NCBI GenBank assembly: GCA_041228285.1
Contig: CP166133.1
Location: 1,893,380-1,957,379, forward strand
Length of the DNA: 64,000 nucleotides
DNA from: Neisseriaceae bacterium CLB008
Lineage (GTDB): Bacteria; Pseudomonadota; Gammaproteobacteria; Burkholderiales; Neisseriaceae
Reading direction: 5' to 3'
The notes beneath the pieces were generated by a model. That model saw only the letters and a list, made by a program, of their open reading frames with translations. It was not told where the DNA came from and searched no databases. The number at the start of each line of letters is the position of its first letter. Positions within the stretch are counted from its first letter, which is position 1. This document shows, in pieces, positions 35,029 through 44,211 of this stretch. Position numbers and translations under genes: made by a program.

Positions 35029-35915
35029 TAGTTGGCCAAGTATTGCTTGAGCATTTGTTTTAATTTGGTCTGCAATTCAATTGGGCTCACAATTTGCATA
35101 TGCGGGAGCCAATACTGCACGACAGGAACGACTTCCATGGGGTTCACATCTTTGCAGGTAATGAGCAAAGCACCATCATCAAAGGTTTGGGTGATTTCTT
35201 GATTGGGCAATAAGGCGCGGCGTTGAAAATACATGGCGACGCTGGCATTGGCCCGAAGAACGATTTCACTGAATTGATTTCCATAAGAAATACTATCGGA
35301 TTCTTGGATTTCAGCCAATAAATTGCTATCTGGCTGAAACCACTCATCAAGAAGCTCTAATTGATTAATTTGTGAAAAGCAGAATGTTTTTCTTTTGCCA
35401 TTATCTAAAGCGATTAAATACCAAATACCACTTTTATTCACTAAATGATAAGGGTGCACACAATAGCTTTTTCGCTCTAAGCCATTCACTTTGGTGTAGA
35501 CAAACTGGGTAATTTGGTTGGCTTTGATGGCCTTAGCCAAAGCATCAAATTCACTTAATCGCTCGCGAATGTCTTCGTAATTCACCCCTTTAACCAAAAC
35601 ACTGTTTTTAAGGTGGGTTAGAAAAAAATCTCGGTCAACTTGAGGAAATAAGCCTTGTACACATAAAAAATTAGCCAAGCGACTAAGATCATCATCACTT
35701 AAATGCCCATACTTACCTTTATTAATACTGTAATAAGGACCTTCCTCTACCCAATCCACAAAAACCAATCGCTCACGCAAATCTCGGCGGATGGTTCGGG
35801 CATCAACATCAAACTCATCAGCCAATTTATTAATGGTGAGACGCTCTCCGTCGTTTAAGCGTCGTAAAATTTCGCCAAGGCGAGTTGCTAATTTTTGGTG
35901 TTTACCTTCTGTCAT
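35028..35915 (-). CDS. WYL-domain transcriptional regulator
   Basis: A 295-residue regulator. Residues about 10-65 are a DeoR-type winged helix (INKLADEFDVDARTIRRDL). The WYL domain includes the motif region KSGIWYLIALDNGKRKTFCFSQI near residues 165-188, and a C-terminal WCX domain follows. Regulators of this architecture, such as BrxR and CapW, repress phage-defence operons and respond to nucleic-acid or nucleotide signals. Inverted repeats at both ends of the gene fit autoregulation and control of the downstream operon. The ligand is unknown. Confidence 0.9.
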   Translation of the reverse strand: MTEGKHQKLATRLGEILRRLNDGERLTINKLADEFDVDARTIRRDLRERLVFVDWVEEGPYYSINKGKYGHLSDDDLSRLANFLCVQGLFPQVDRDFFLTHLKNSVLVKGVNYEDIRERLSEFDALAKAIKANQITQFVYTKVNGLERKSYCVHPYHLVNKSGIWYLIALDNGKRKTFCFSQINQLELLDEWFQPDSNLLAEIQESDSISYGNQFSEIVLRANASVAMYFQRRALLPNQEITQTFDDGALLITCKDVNPMEVVPVVQYWLPHMQIVSPIELQTKLKQMLKQYLAN

Positions 35916-35964
35916 CTCAATCTCAAGGTTTTAATCATCATTGCTACATCATAACGAACCTAAT

Positions 35965-35979
35965 GGACAGCTTGTGTCT
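35965..35979. promoter_or_regulatory. Candidate WYL operator, site 1
   Basis: GGACA-GCTTG-TGTCT inside ATGGACAGCTTGTGTCTA, matching site 2 at 16 of the first 17 bases. It overlaps the HEPN stop codon and lies 50 nt before the WYL start. Confidence 0.65.
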
Positions 35980-36631
35980 ACTCTTCAATATAAGGGTAAA
36001 ATGGTTTGCCCCATTCGGATAAGTCAGCATGATCAATCATGACGCTGACAAATAAATACAAACAATCTGCCAATAGGTTACACGCATCTTTGAGCTGTTC
36101 ACGGTTAACACTGCTGTTATAACTAGAACCACCATGAAAAATTTGATTACGTAAAGTATATAAACGCTCAAAAACAATAAATAAAACTGACTCCATGTCT
36201 TGATTAGCCAACGATTGATGGGCTTTTTGTTTAGATTCTTTAAATTTTAATAACCAAACATCTTCCGTGATCAATCCGTTTTGGTATTGCCAAAATGGTT
36301 GAAATACATATTGATTGTCCATTAATAAGCGGACACTATTCGGATATTTTTTCCAAACTAACTCCTTAGCCTCATCATGTGCCTGGCGAGTAATCACACC
36401 AATAAAGTTACGAAAACCCAAACGATCAAACGCATTCTCATTATTCGCATAATCTTTAGCATAGGCAGCATTAAAGGCAATCCATAAACTAATAAAACGA
36501 ATATCTAAGTCTGCGTGTGATTTGTCAGCTTTTTTTAACCAACTTAAGCAACGGTGTATTCGTAAACGAATTGTGTCCGGTACAGTCTGACATTGGGCCT
36601 CATATTTATGAATTAACTGGTTTAATGCCAT
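35978..36631 (-). CDS. HEPN-domain protein
   Basis: A 217-residue helical protein. The HEPN RNase signature R-x4-H is present as RNQIFHG (Arg161, His166), after a helix with a conserved-looking LWIAFNAAY segment that is common in large HEPN families. HEPN proteins in conflict systems cut RNA or bind nucleotides. No antitoxin such as MNT is adjacent; the WYL gene follows after 62 nt. It is the first gene of the cluster. Catalysis is inferred from the motif. Confidence 0.75.
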   Translation of the reverse strand: MALNQLIHKYEAQCQTVPDTIRLRIHRCLSWLKKADKSHADLDIRFISLWIAFNAAYAKDYANNENAFDRLGFRNFIGVITRQAHDEAKELVWKKYPNSVRLLMDNQYVFQPFWQYQNGLITEDVWLLKFKESKQKAHQSLANQDMESVLFIVFERLYTLRNQIFHGGSSYNSSVNREQLKDACNLLADCLYLFVSVMIDHADLSEWGKPFYPYIEE

Positions 36632-37728
36632 AAAACATCCTCCCTCTCTGTAATCTTCTAATTGGTTATTTTTATAGAAAAGTGCATGACATAATATTAT
36701 TTATTTAAAATGTATTAGCATTATCATTCCATTCACTTAAATAAACAAATACAAACACATAAATTTATCGTATAAAAAAACAAATCATTGAATGATATAT
36801 GTTTATATTTCAACATTTATAATATTCTAGATACCCTGCGTTAGAAGGCCAAACTCAAGGCAAGCCCTATCAAAACAATCAAACGTAAAAGTAGATGAGC
36901 AGTACATTACTGTTAGTCTGATCGCATAAAAAAGAGAAATGCAGGTCTTGGGCCGTATCCCAAGGTTAGGTATTAATTGAACCGTAAAATGAGTAATCAT
37001 ATTTCGAGAACAGTTCGCTACAGTACTTGGCTCATTAGAAGAAAAATACTGCTGTCAACCTGGCAGAAGAAGCCTAGATTCATAGAGATGACTAAATCTA
37101 GGCATATTGAGCGATAACCATATGAGCACAAAAAATATGCTCAGTAATGGATCAGAACACTTACTACTTATGTTTTCCTATCATCGTTCATAAACTAATT
37201 AATAAAATACAGCTAAATCACATTACTGATACTTTAAAGGCCATATAGCTAGAGACCTCCAAAGAGAAAGAAATACAGCCAGAGTGTCGGCCTGAGCTTA
37301 TAGCCGTGCTCAGTCAATCCTAGTTGAGGTTTCAAAAGGTAATTAGCCAATAAAGGTTGTGCATTCAAATTAAGACGAAAGAATGCCTGGTAATATGCTT
37401 TCGTTAGGTATAAAAGAATTACCGAAGAGTTTCAGAACTGCCATTTACGCATTAAAGAATAAGCTCTAGATACCTAGGCACTTAGGTAAGAGCTTCTGTT
37501 GATTGTGTATTCAGAACAAAGTACTTATGTACATGTGTAATACATTAAGAGAAAACTTGAGGCCAAGTCAAAGCTTGAGGTTAGAAAGTCGTAGGAGAAG
37601 CGTTACCGAATATCAGCCCATCAAAATTCCAAATAGTATGCCCTCACTACATTAATATCTTTCCAACCATTATCTAATGGGAGCTAACCCCAACCAATTT
37701 CTGGCTTACTCCTCAAGATAAAAGACGT
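36632..37728. other. Gene-free, AT-rich region between the defence-like cluster and tRNA genes
   Basis: About 1.1 kb without a supported gene. All frames are interrupted. A KVDEQYITV reading at 36888-36911 and an HLGKSFC reading at 37477-37497 recall IS1-type transposases, but the matches are short. The left part holds the promoter of the HEPN gene. It looks like decayed mobile DNA. Confidence 0.35.
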
Positions 37729-37760
37729 AAAAAAAGGACCTAAGCATTAAGCTTAAGTCC
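37729..37760 (-). terminator. Terminator after tRNA-Pro
   Basis: On the minus strand GGACTTAAGC and GCTTAGGTCC pair over 10 bp, with one G-U, and run into T7. Confidence 0.85.
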
Positions 37761-37770
37761 TTGATTCTTT

Positions 37771-37847
37771 TGGTCGGAGTGAGAGGATTCGAACCTCCGA
37801 CCCCTTGCACCCCATGCAAGTGCGCTACCAGGCTGCGCCACACTCCG
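37771..37847 (-). tRNA. tRNA-Pro (anticodon GGG)
   Basis: On the minus strand the gene begins CGGAGTG and ends CACTCCG-A-CCA, a 7-bp acceptor stem with encoded CCA. The anticodon arm is CTTGC-ATGGGGT-GCAAG, giving anticodon GGG. The T arm is GGAGGTTCGAATCCTC. It is 77 nt including CCA. Its 3' end faces the acquired cluster. Confidence 0.95.
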
Positions 37848-37876
37848 ACATTTAAAACAGTATTGCCTAAATCGTT

Positions 37877-37909
37877 AAAAAAGCCTTGAGATTTCATCAA
37901 GGCTTTTTT
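37877..37909 (-). terminator. Terminator after tRNA-fMet
   Basis: AAAAAAGCCTTGA and its exact complement surround a 7-nt loop between the two tRNA genes, which gives a T-run in either direction. Confidence 0.9.
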
Positions 37910-37915
37910 TGTATT

Positions 37916-37992
<77 letters not shown>

Positions 37993-38249
37993 TCTGAGAA
38001 ATACATAGTACGCCAAGTGCGCTTTTCTGTCAACGTTTATTTGTGCACCATCTGCCCACAAACGGCTTAAGGCTGGGCTTTTTAGCATAAGGATAGGGTT
38101 AAACCATAACAATTCAGATGCTTAGGTACGCCTCTATATTAAAGCCTGACTCCTTGGGGTTAAGTTTCGCTTAGCCTTGCCTTCACCGTAGACAAAACAG
38201 TAAGCTACAGAAGCCTTGTCTCATACAACCCACCAGTGACGTAAGCGCA

Positions 38250-38948
38250 TCACTCACCCACGCTGGCTTCATCAAAGCACTGTGTTCCCAGGCGCTTAAA
38301 ATTACCAAAGGCGACAATGTATTTTTGGTTATTGCCACGTAATAGCTCATGCTCAACCGTATCTTGCGGCAAGAGATCAAACACCACGGCTTGGTCATCA
38401 TCGCTCGTATTACAGCCTCGGTTAATCAATACGCGAAAAAACGTGTTGCCGGTATTTTTTAAGGTACCGGCACGCTCATCATAAGCGTACTCAAATTTTT
38501 GCTGCCGAGGCCGGACCACGGCATAAGTATCCAATGCCACAATGGTGGATACCATAGAATCCTTAACCGCAGCCTCGTCCTTAATGGCACTCAACGGCAC
38601 CTCACGGATCACCATTCGATAATAGCGTTCTTGGTCATCACTGGGGCCGCGATAAAAAATCTTAAAATACTCAAATTGGCCAGCATTCACCAACATTTGT
38701 AACGGGCTATACATCACTTCCCCGTCGGGGATGGGCCTGGCCGTCTCTGTTTTACCTGGGCGATCAATTTGATACATATTGATCAAATACATATTGGTTG
38801 ATTTGCTGTCGTTATAAAATTGACGAGATATATAAGGTTTATCCGCCTCAACCACAAATACATCGTCGCTCACGTACAGTGCTTGGGCTAGGCTACTATA
38901 TGAGCCTAAAACCATCAGCATTAAGCGTCCGAGCCAAGTCTTCATCAT
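38250..38948 (-). CDS. ecpE: ECP/Mat-type second pilus chaperone
   Basis: A 232-residue periplasmic protein with a signal peptide (MVLGSYSSLAQA). It has the fimbrial chaperone pattern: an N-terminal Ig-like domain with PLQMLVNAGQFEYFKIFYRGPSDDQERYYRM and a second domain with cysteines C182 and C215 that may pair. It is distantly related to the EcpB proteins of both operons, which share the FRIFYDGPKDDQERYYRL version. It is the last gene of the 46-38 kb operon. The other operon has no counterpart. Confidence 0.78.
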   Translation of the reverse strand: MMKTWLGRLMLMVLGSYSSLAQALYVSDDVFVVEADKPYISRQFYNDSKSTNMYLINMYQIDRPGKTETARPIPDGEVMYSPLQMLVNAGQFEYFKIFYRGPSDDQERYYRMVIREVPLSAIKDEAAVKDSMVSTIVALDTYAVVRPRQQKFEYAYDERAGTLKNTGNTFFRVLINRGCNTSDDDQAVVFDLLPQDTVEHELLRGNNQKYIVAFGNFKRLGTQCFDEASVGE

Positions 38949-39003
38949 GTCATTCCTTCACCATCAACAGCTCTTTCGCGTCAGACGCTCAGGCTCTAGG
39001 TTA

Positions 39004-40611
39004 TTAAGGTAATACATCGTTGCCGCGCCAGATCGCCTTCACTTTCACCTCACCTTGAGCTCTGACCACGCCAATCCAATCTTCACCGGACAAGCTAAAC
39101 AAAGAGCTGCTTTCATTCATTGGGAAGGTCAACTTTAAATTGGTCCGATAAAAGCTACCCTCTTGCGGCGCATTGGACCACGGCGTTTCTTCCCAACGTG
39201 CAGGTAAGATGTCCATTGGCTCATCACCGCAGCTATTGCGCTCTTTGATCGTACGACCGGTGGCGTCTACATAGCTTAGGAATGCTGAAAAAGGCACTTG
39301 AATCTTATTGTCAGGCGATGAAAACAGGCAGTAGTTCACCCCCCTATTCGAACGGTGAACGGGGCCGGTCACCTGAGCCGTAATTTCATTGGCCTGGCGT
39401 GGGCCGCTGGTGCTGACGATGTATTCAAACTCGATCGGCGGTTCGATATGCCCTACCTTACCCGTACGGGTTGGGTTAAGTATGAGGTCTTTATCCACGA
39501 TGCTGATGCCGTAATCTCTAGGGCGCAGTAAAATGGTATTAGACGGCGTGAACTCATAAAAACCAGATTCCGGCAAACGGCTATTTCTAAAGTTAAAGGT
39601 AAAGAAATTTGAACTTTGGCTTAAGTCTATGCCTTGAACAATAAGGGCTTTCAAATATTTTTGAGTAAAAAAGACATATAAATGGCCTTTGTCTTTATTA
39701 AAAAACAAATTTGACTTTGATTCTGTTGAATAATTTTTCCATGTGGCCGTACCCGTGCCATCACCACTGCCTAAATAAATATCAGCGCCAGCCATGCCCT
39801 TGGGCTCACCTTCAGGCGCAATATACATACGAGTTGTTACATGGCCATAAAATCGACCCGTTTGCTCATAATCGATAAACCGGCAGGAAATCCCATCCTT
39901 GTCATTAATCCTTCCATTTTGGCAAAACTCACTGCCCAACCCAACCGTCGCATTCCCATTCTGATCAACAAAAATCTCTTGTAGGGCATTCGTCGAAATC
40001 AGCCGAATCTGACCTGTTTTGGTAATGTCAAAATCCTCTTTACGCGTTGTACCCCCTAAGCTCACACAGGTATCTCCAGCTTCAACATTATACGCTTTAT
40101 TCTTAGAAACATGACAATAGTTAAAACTAAAACGCTCTTGCCTTCCTACTACCATGTTTTTAAGATAGGTGTACATATTCTCACTAAAAATACCCCTAGT
40201 GTAGCCTGCTTGTGCATCCCAGTAATCCATCGGCACCTTATAAATCCCATCACGCTTAATTTTTTCTGGTCGTACAATCCCATCACTAGGGCAACGTCCC
40301 TCCCCTTTAAAGCAACGAGACCCTACAAAGGGCTCACTCACTTGTGAGCCTTCAAGCCAGATATCAAACCAGTTGTTGGTGCTAATCAAATCATTGTTAC
40401 CCATATAGCCCAAACTTCTTTGGTCTTTTTGACGATATTTCACAAAGGTATTCGCTCCCGAAAAACGTGGATCTAAAAGCTCTGCGGTCACAAAATACTC
40501 ATTATCAACTTCATTATTGATAAAGAAAAAAGCATTTTTTCGAGCCATACTTTCCGCACTCAAAAAGGACAGGCCCAATGCCAACACCATCAATAATTTA
40601 TATGTTTTCAT
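39004..40611 (-). CDS. ecpD: ECP/Mat-type pilus tip protein, copy 2
   Basis: A 535-residue exported protein with a signal peptide ending near ESMA. It matches EcpD by size, position and C-terminal domain. The C-terminal third is almost identical to the other copy (EFEYIVSTSGPRQANEITAQ, GEDWIGVVRAQGEV, WRGNDVLP), which fits a conserved donor or pilin-like domain. The N-terminal two-thirds diverge strongly apart from short blocks such as STNALQEIFVDQNGNATVGL. The N-terminal part is probably the adhesive domain. A 167-nt gap separates it from the usher gene, unlike the 3-nt gap in copy 1. Confidence 0.8.
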   Translation of the reverse strand: MKTYKLLMVLALGLSFLSAESMARKNAFFFINNEVDNEYFVTAELLDPRFSGANTFVKYRQKDQRSLGYMGNNDLISTNNWFDIWLEGSQVSEPFVGSRCFKGEGRCPSDGIVRPEKIKRDGIYKVPMDYWDAQAGYTRGIFSENMYTYLKNMVVGRQERFSFNYCHVSKNKAYNVEAGDTCVSLGGTTRKEDFDITKTGQIRLISTNALQEIFVDQNGNATVGLGSEFCQNGRINDKDGISCRFIDYEQTGRFYGHVTTRMYIAPEGEPKGMAGADIYLGSGDGTGTATWKNYSTESKSNLFFNKDKGHLYVFFTQKYLKALIVQGIDLSQSSNFFTFNFRNSRLPESGFYEFTPSNTILLRPRDYGISIVDKDLILNPTRTGKVGHIEPPIEFEYIVSTSGPRQANEITAQVTGPVHRSNRGVNYCLFSSPDNKIQVPFSAFLSYVDATGRTIKERNSCGDEPMDILPARWEETPWSNAPQEGSFYRTNLKLTFPMNESSSLFSLSGEDWIGVVRAQGEVKVKAIWRGNDVLP

Positions 40612-40778
40612 TTACATTCCTAATTATGTATACCGGCTACCACAATCAAGTCAGCAGCCGCTTGAGTCTGTCTGCTTAAACACCAATATCTTTTGTTTTG
40701 CTTCTTCGTTAACGATCAATACGCCAAATTCAACAACATAAGCCATTTATTAATGACCTATCACTAGTAGGCACGCCA

Positions 40779-43700
40779 CTAAGGTGTCATCAAGCTGACA
40801 TGAATCCCCATAGGTTCACTCACGCACATGACTTCATCAACATTCAAAAATTCACTGCAACCACTTAATCTCGATAAACTAATGTCTTGAAATACTGTAC
40901 TCAACTGAATCTGTTCGCTTACATAAACAGAAGCGTCTTGCATGGTTTGAACATAAGGTTCTGATCCCGAGCGAATTGGTTGTTCCCACTCATAATAATG
41001 GGCGTCATTTGCAGCAGCTTTTGTTGCTGCAACGACCTTCGCCTGTAAGGCAAGGCTTGCCTCTGTCGGCATGTGATTTAATGCTCTTGACGCCACAGAC
41101 TGCTCAACCACAGCAGCAGGTGCCATGGCTTTAGGAATGTAGCGACGTTCATTTTCTTGGCTTAAACGTGACAACGGCTGCATCTGAGCCGATGGCTGAG
41201 ACATGAGGTTTACTTCAGGTGCGCGCCAGGCCAAGCTTTGTGGCCGTTCTGTGACCACAGTGGCGACGGGTACGATACGATCAACAGCAGGCTCTGGCGC
41301 CACCATGCGTGGTGGCTGCGCTAGCCGCTGACGCGTCTCAACATCCGAAACGGGCAAGGCGGCGTGGCGCTGAAGCTGCATGGGCTGGAAGTCACCCTCG
41401 CCTCGACTCACGTCAAACGCACGGCCAGGCGCCGGGGATGGATGCTGTGGCGACAGCTGACTCACGGCAACCGGCTGAGCCACAGGCACAATCGTCTGCT
41501 CACTCACGGCAACCGGTTTTACCAGCGGCGCAACCGGTGGCTTAGGTGCATGCGCAGGCTGAGCTGCCGCCATCACCTGAACGGGGGCGTCGTCAACGGC
41601 CACGGGTGCCGATGGCGCCGACGGCTTGCTTTTAGCCAGCTGTGTTGCCGTACCGCACCCTAAATCCCCCACCCATAACACGCCTTTGGCTTGACGTAGA
41701 TCCAGCTCAACATCACATTTCTGGCTCTCATCTACTAGGCTAATGGTTGGGTAGCGCTTGTCGACGTCCATCGAGAAGGCACCGCTGCTGTCGGTCACGG
41801 TTTTGCCAATGTGGTTCTTAATCTGGGCATTGGCCATGGCCTCACCCTGCTCGGTGGTCAGCCGACCAAATACCGTCACCAGCTGCTTCACCTCAGGGCG
41901 ATACACTGCCACGTTGCCCGGATAGAGCGTCACGTTTTGGGTTTTACCCTTCACAATATTGACGCTGTCCATACTGTTTTTATCGTTCATCAGCTCAACT
42001 TTATATTCGGCATACGGCGCCAAAGGAATAAAGTTGTTCTTGCCGGTGAGCTTATAGTTTCGACCATTCACTTGGGCCGACAGCGAGGCGCCACCGGTCA
42101 TATTGGTTTGAATGATCACCCCAGATTCTTCACGTTTGCCGCTGGGCACCACTTTGCCGCCGCCAAAGGCGATCGAGCCGCCGGCGGTTAAGTTGCCGCT
42201 GAGGCGCTTACTGTCTGGGCGCGACAACGACACCGTACCTGCGCTGTACTTAGTGTCAAACATGGCGTAGGCGTTGGTCGAGAAATCACTGTTACGCCCG
42301 GTTTTGTCACGCAGCTGTTTCGAGGTATTGAGGCCAATCGAGCTAATCGGGCCATCATCAAACGTTTTGCTGGCGCTCAAATCGAGGTTCACGTCACCGT
42401 TATCCGATGACAAACCGGCGTTAATCCAATTAGAGAGCGGAATCGAGAAGCCTAGAGAAATGTATTTTCGATTGTCCGCCGGCGTGTCGTTCCCGTATTG
42501 ATAGCGCTGGACCCCAGCACGCAAGCTCATGGTGCCACGGCGCCCTGAATACAAAGAAGTGGCGTATTCAAAGTTGTTGGAACGCGTATTCACCCGACGA
42601 TCAACGGTACGGCTAAACGTCAGCGAGCCACCATTGTTCATGAGTTTATTGAAATTCAGGGTGCCGCCAAAGGAATAGGTGTCGCTGTCGTAAATACCCA
42701 GGTCACCTTTAATATTGCTTTTTTCTTTACTCACCCAAACCGAACCATAGCCCTTGGGCAGGGTGGCGGTAGCATTAGCGATGTAACGCCAGCGTGCCTT
42801 TTCAGAAACCAAGCCTTGCACGCCTACCGTGCCATAATCCAGTACGGCTAGATTGGCCGAAGTTTCATTAACAAAATGTTTGTCAAACGCGTAATTAGAC
42901 GTTTGCAGTGACAAGCCTGACAGCACGGGTAAATTCACCGCCGCCGACACGCCCGCCAAATAGGTTTCTTTGGTGCCTCCTGTCAAGCGCTCGACGTTGC
43001 TGTCGTAATCAACATAGCCGCCATACACTTCCCAGCTGACCTCATTCATGTCGGCATTGCTGCTCGAGAAGGCCTTATTGATGCGGTGGGTGGTTTTTGA
43101 GCGCACTTCACCGTCGATCATCACGTCAATGTCGACGTCGTAAATACCAAACGGCAGCCGTCCAGTATCAATTTCAAAGCTCCCCATCGGGAAGTTTTCA
43201 ATGCTCAGCAAGCGACCATTACGGTAGACGTGCACTTCACCCGCTGCCGGCATAAAAATAGTGATCGGGGTTAAAGAGTATTGGTTGTTTTGTAGCTTAG
43301 TGGACGACTTATTCCCAAACGTGGCGCCATACACTTTACTGGCGTTGAGTGCGGACAAGCTGGCAATAGACTGCAAATTCCAGGTATCGAACATCCCCAA
43401 AGCCAGGCGATTGCCGTTGACGTCGCGCTCATACATGGCACGATAAATCTCACTGCTTTGTCCGTCGCCCTTGCCCACGCCATAAACCGAGCCGTCTAAA
43501 GAAAAATGGTGCTCTTTATAGCCAATGGTGTTGCGAATATTAAAATAGTTATTGTCATTATTAACACCATTTTTAACACGGGTTTGATACACCCCCATGT
43601 CGTAGGTGGTGACGGCAGAAACGCTGTCTACGGAAGACTCTCCCAACATAAACTGACGGGGAATCACTGCTGTAGACAACGCTTCTGCGGTGACGTCTAG

Positions 43701-44120
43701 CGTCAGCACAAAAGATTGGATATTGAGGTTTAGTGCCGCATCATCAGATAGGTGAATACGGGTGCTGTTGTCAAAAAACCGCTCTTCCAGATTCAAAATC
43801 ATGGCCTGGGTTTCGGCCGACAGCGTAGCGCCTTTCGGATCCTGGCTCAGCACCACCTCTTGAATGAAGAGCTTGCCGTCTTTTAACGCAATGGCGGCAT
43901 CAGCCACCTTTTGACGCTCTTCGGGGTCTCCCTCCACAAAGCGCAGATACACGGGTACAGTCAAACCCTGCTGTAAGGCTTGCCCAAACATCCCAGGGAT
44001 GATGTATTCACCCAAACGCACGTCACCTATCGCTTGGGCCGAAGCCACACCCGCCGATGAAAACGCGATGATGACCGAACTAGCTATCACCTTCACATTA
44101 AAAATAAACTGTTTTTCCAT
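40779..44120 (-). CDS. ecpC: ECP/Mat-type outer-membrane usher with long extension, copy 2
   Basis: A 1113-residue outer-membrane usher. After a signal peptide comes an N-terminal chaperone-binding domain (GDVRLGEYIIPGMFGQALQQ), a plug and beta-barrel with ANDGEVRS-like turns, then the CTD with YPGNVAVYRPEVKQLVTVFG. About residues 840-1113 form an extra Pro/Ala/Val-rich extension that ends in a block containing YVSEQIQLSTVFQDI and two cysteine-bearing segments. Known EcpC ushers are several hundred residues shorter. The extension is probably periplasmic. Confidence 0.85.
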   Translation of the reverse strand: MEKQFIFNVKVIASSVIIAFSSAGVASAQAIGDVRLGEYIIPGMFGQALQQGLTVPVYLRFVEGDPEERQKVADAAIALKDGKLFIQEVVLSQDPKGATLSAETQAMILNLEERFFDNSTRIHLSDDAALNLNIQSFVLTLDVTAEALSTAVIPRQFMLGESSVDSVSAVTTYDMGVYQTRVKNGVNNDNNYFNIRNTIGYKEHHFSLDGSVYGVGKGDGQSSEIYRAMYERDVNGNRLALGMFDTWNLQSIASLSALNASKVYGATFGNKSSTKLQNNQYSLTPITIFMPAAGEVHVYRNGRLLSIENFPMGSFEIDTGRLPFGIYDVDIDVMIDGEVRSKTTHRINKAFSSSNADMNEVSWEVYGGYVDYDSNVERLTGGTKETYLAGVSAAVNLPVLSGLSLQTSNYAFDKHFVNETSANLAVLDYGTVGVQGLVSEKARWRYIANATATLPKGYGSVWVSKEKSNIKGDLGIYDSDTYSFGGTLNFNKLMNNGGSLTFSRTVDRRVNTRSNNFEYATSLYSGRRGTMSLRAGVQRYQYGNDTPADNRKYISLGFSIPLSNWINAGLSSDNGDVNLDLSASKTFDDGPISSIGLNTSKQLRDKTGRNSDFSTNAYAMFDTKYSAGTVSLSRPDSKRLSGNLTAGGSIAFGGGKVVPSGKREESGVIIQTNMTGGASLSAQVNGRNYKLTGKNNFIPLAPYAEYKVELMNDKNSMDSVNIVKGKTQNVTLYPGNVAVYRPEVKQLVTVFGRLTTEQGEAMANAQIKNHIGKTVTDSSGAFSMDVDKRYPTISLVDESQKCDVELDLRQAKGVLWVGDLGCGTATQLAKSKPSAPSAPVAVDDAPVQVMAAAQPAHAPKPPVAPLVKPVAVSEQTIVPVAQPVAVSQLSPQHPSPAPGRAFDVSRGEGDFQPMQLQRHAALPVSDVETRQRLAQPPRMVAPEPAVDRIVPVATVVTERPQSLAWRAPEVNLMSQPSAQMQPLSRLSQENERRYIPKAMAPAAVVEQSVASRALNHMPTEASLALQAKVVAATKAAANDAHYYEWEQPIRSGSEPYVQTMQDASVYVSEQIQLSTVFQDISLSRLSGCSEFLNVDEVMCVSEPMGIHVSLMTP

Positions 44121-44211
44121 GGCCCAAACCTAAATTTTCAAAAGTAACGCTGTACAATCAAACAAAACGATGTCGTCTGGCTTGATTCCTAAGTTTTTAT
44201 TCATCGGGCCG

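Noticed and set aside
36880-37500. IS1-like transposase traces in the gene-free region
   Set aside because: Only short fragments such as VDEQY and HLGKSFC resemble IS1; frames are broken and no terminal repeats are seen, so no mobile element is called.
37771-37847. tRNA-Pro as a proven integration site
   Set aside because: No direct repeat of the tRNA 3' end and no integrase gene are visible in the window.
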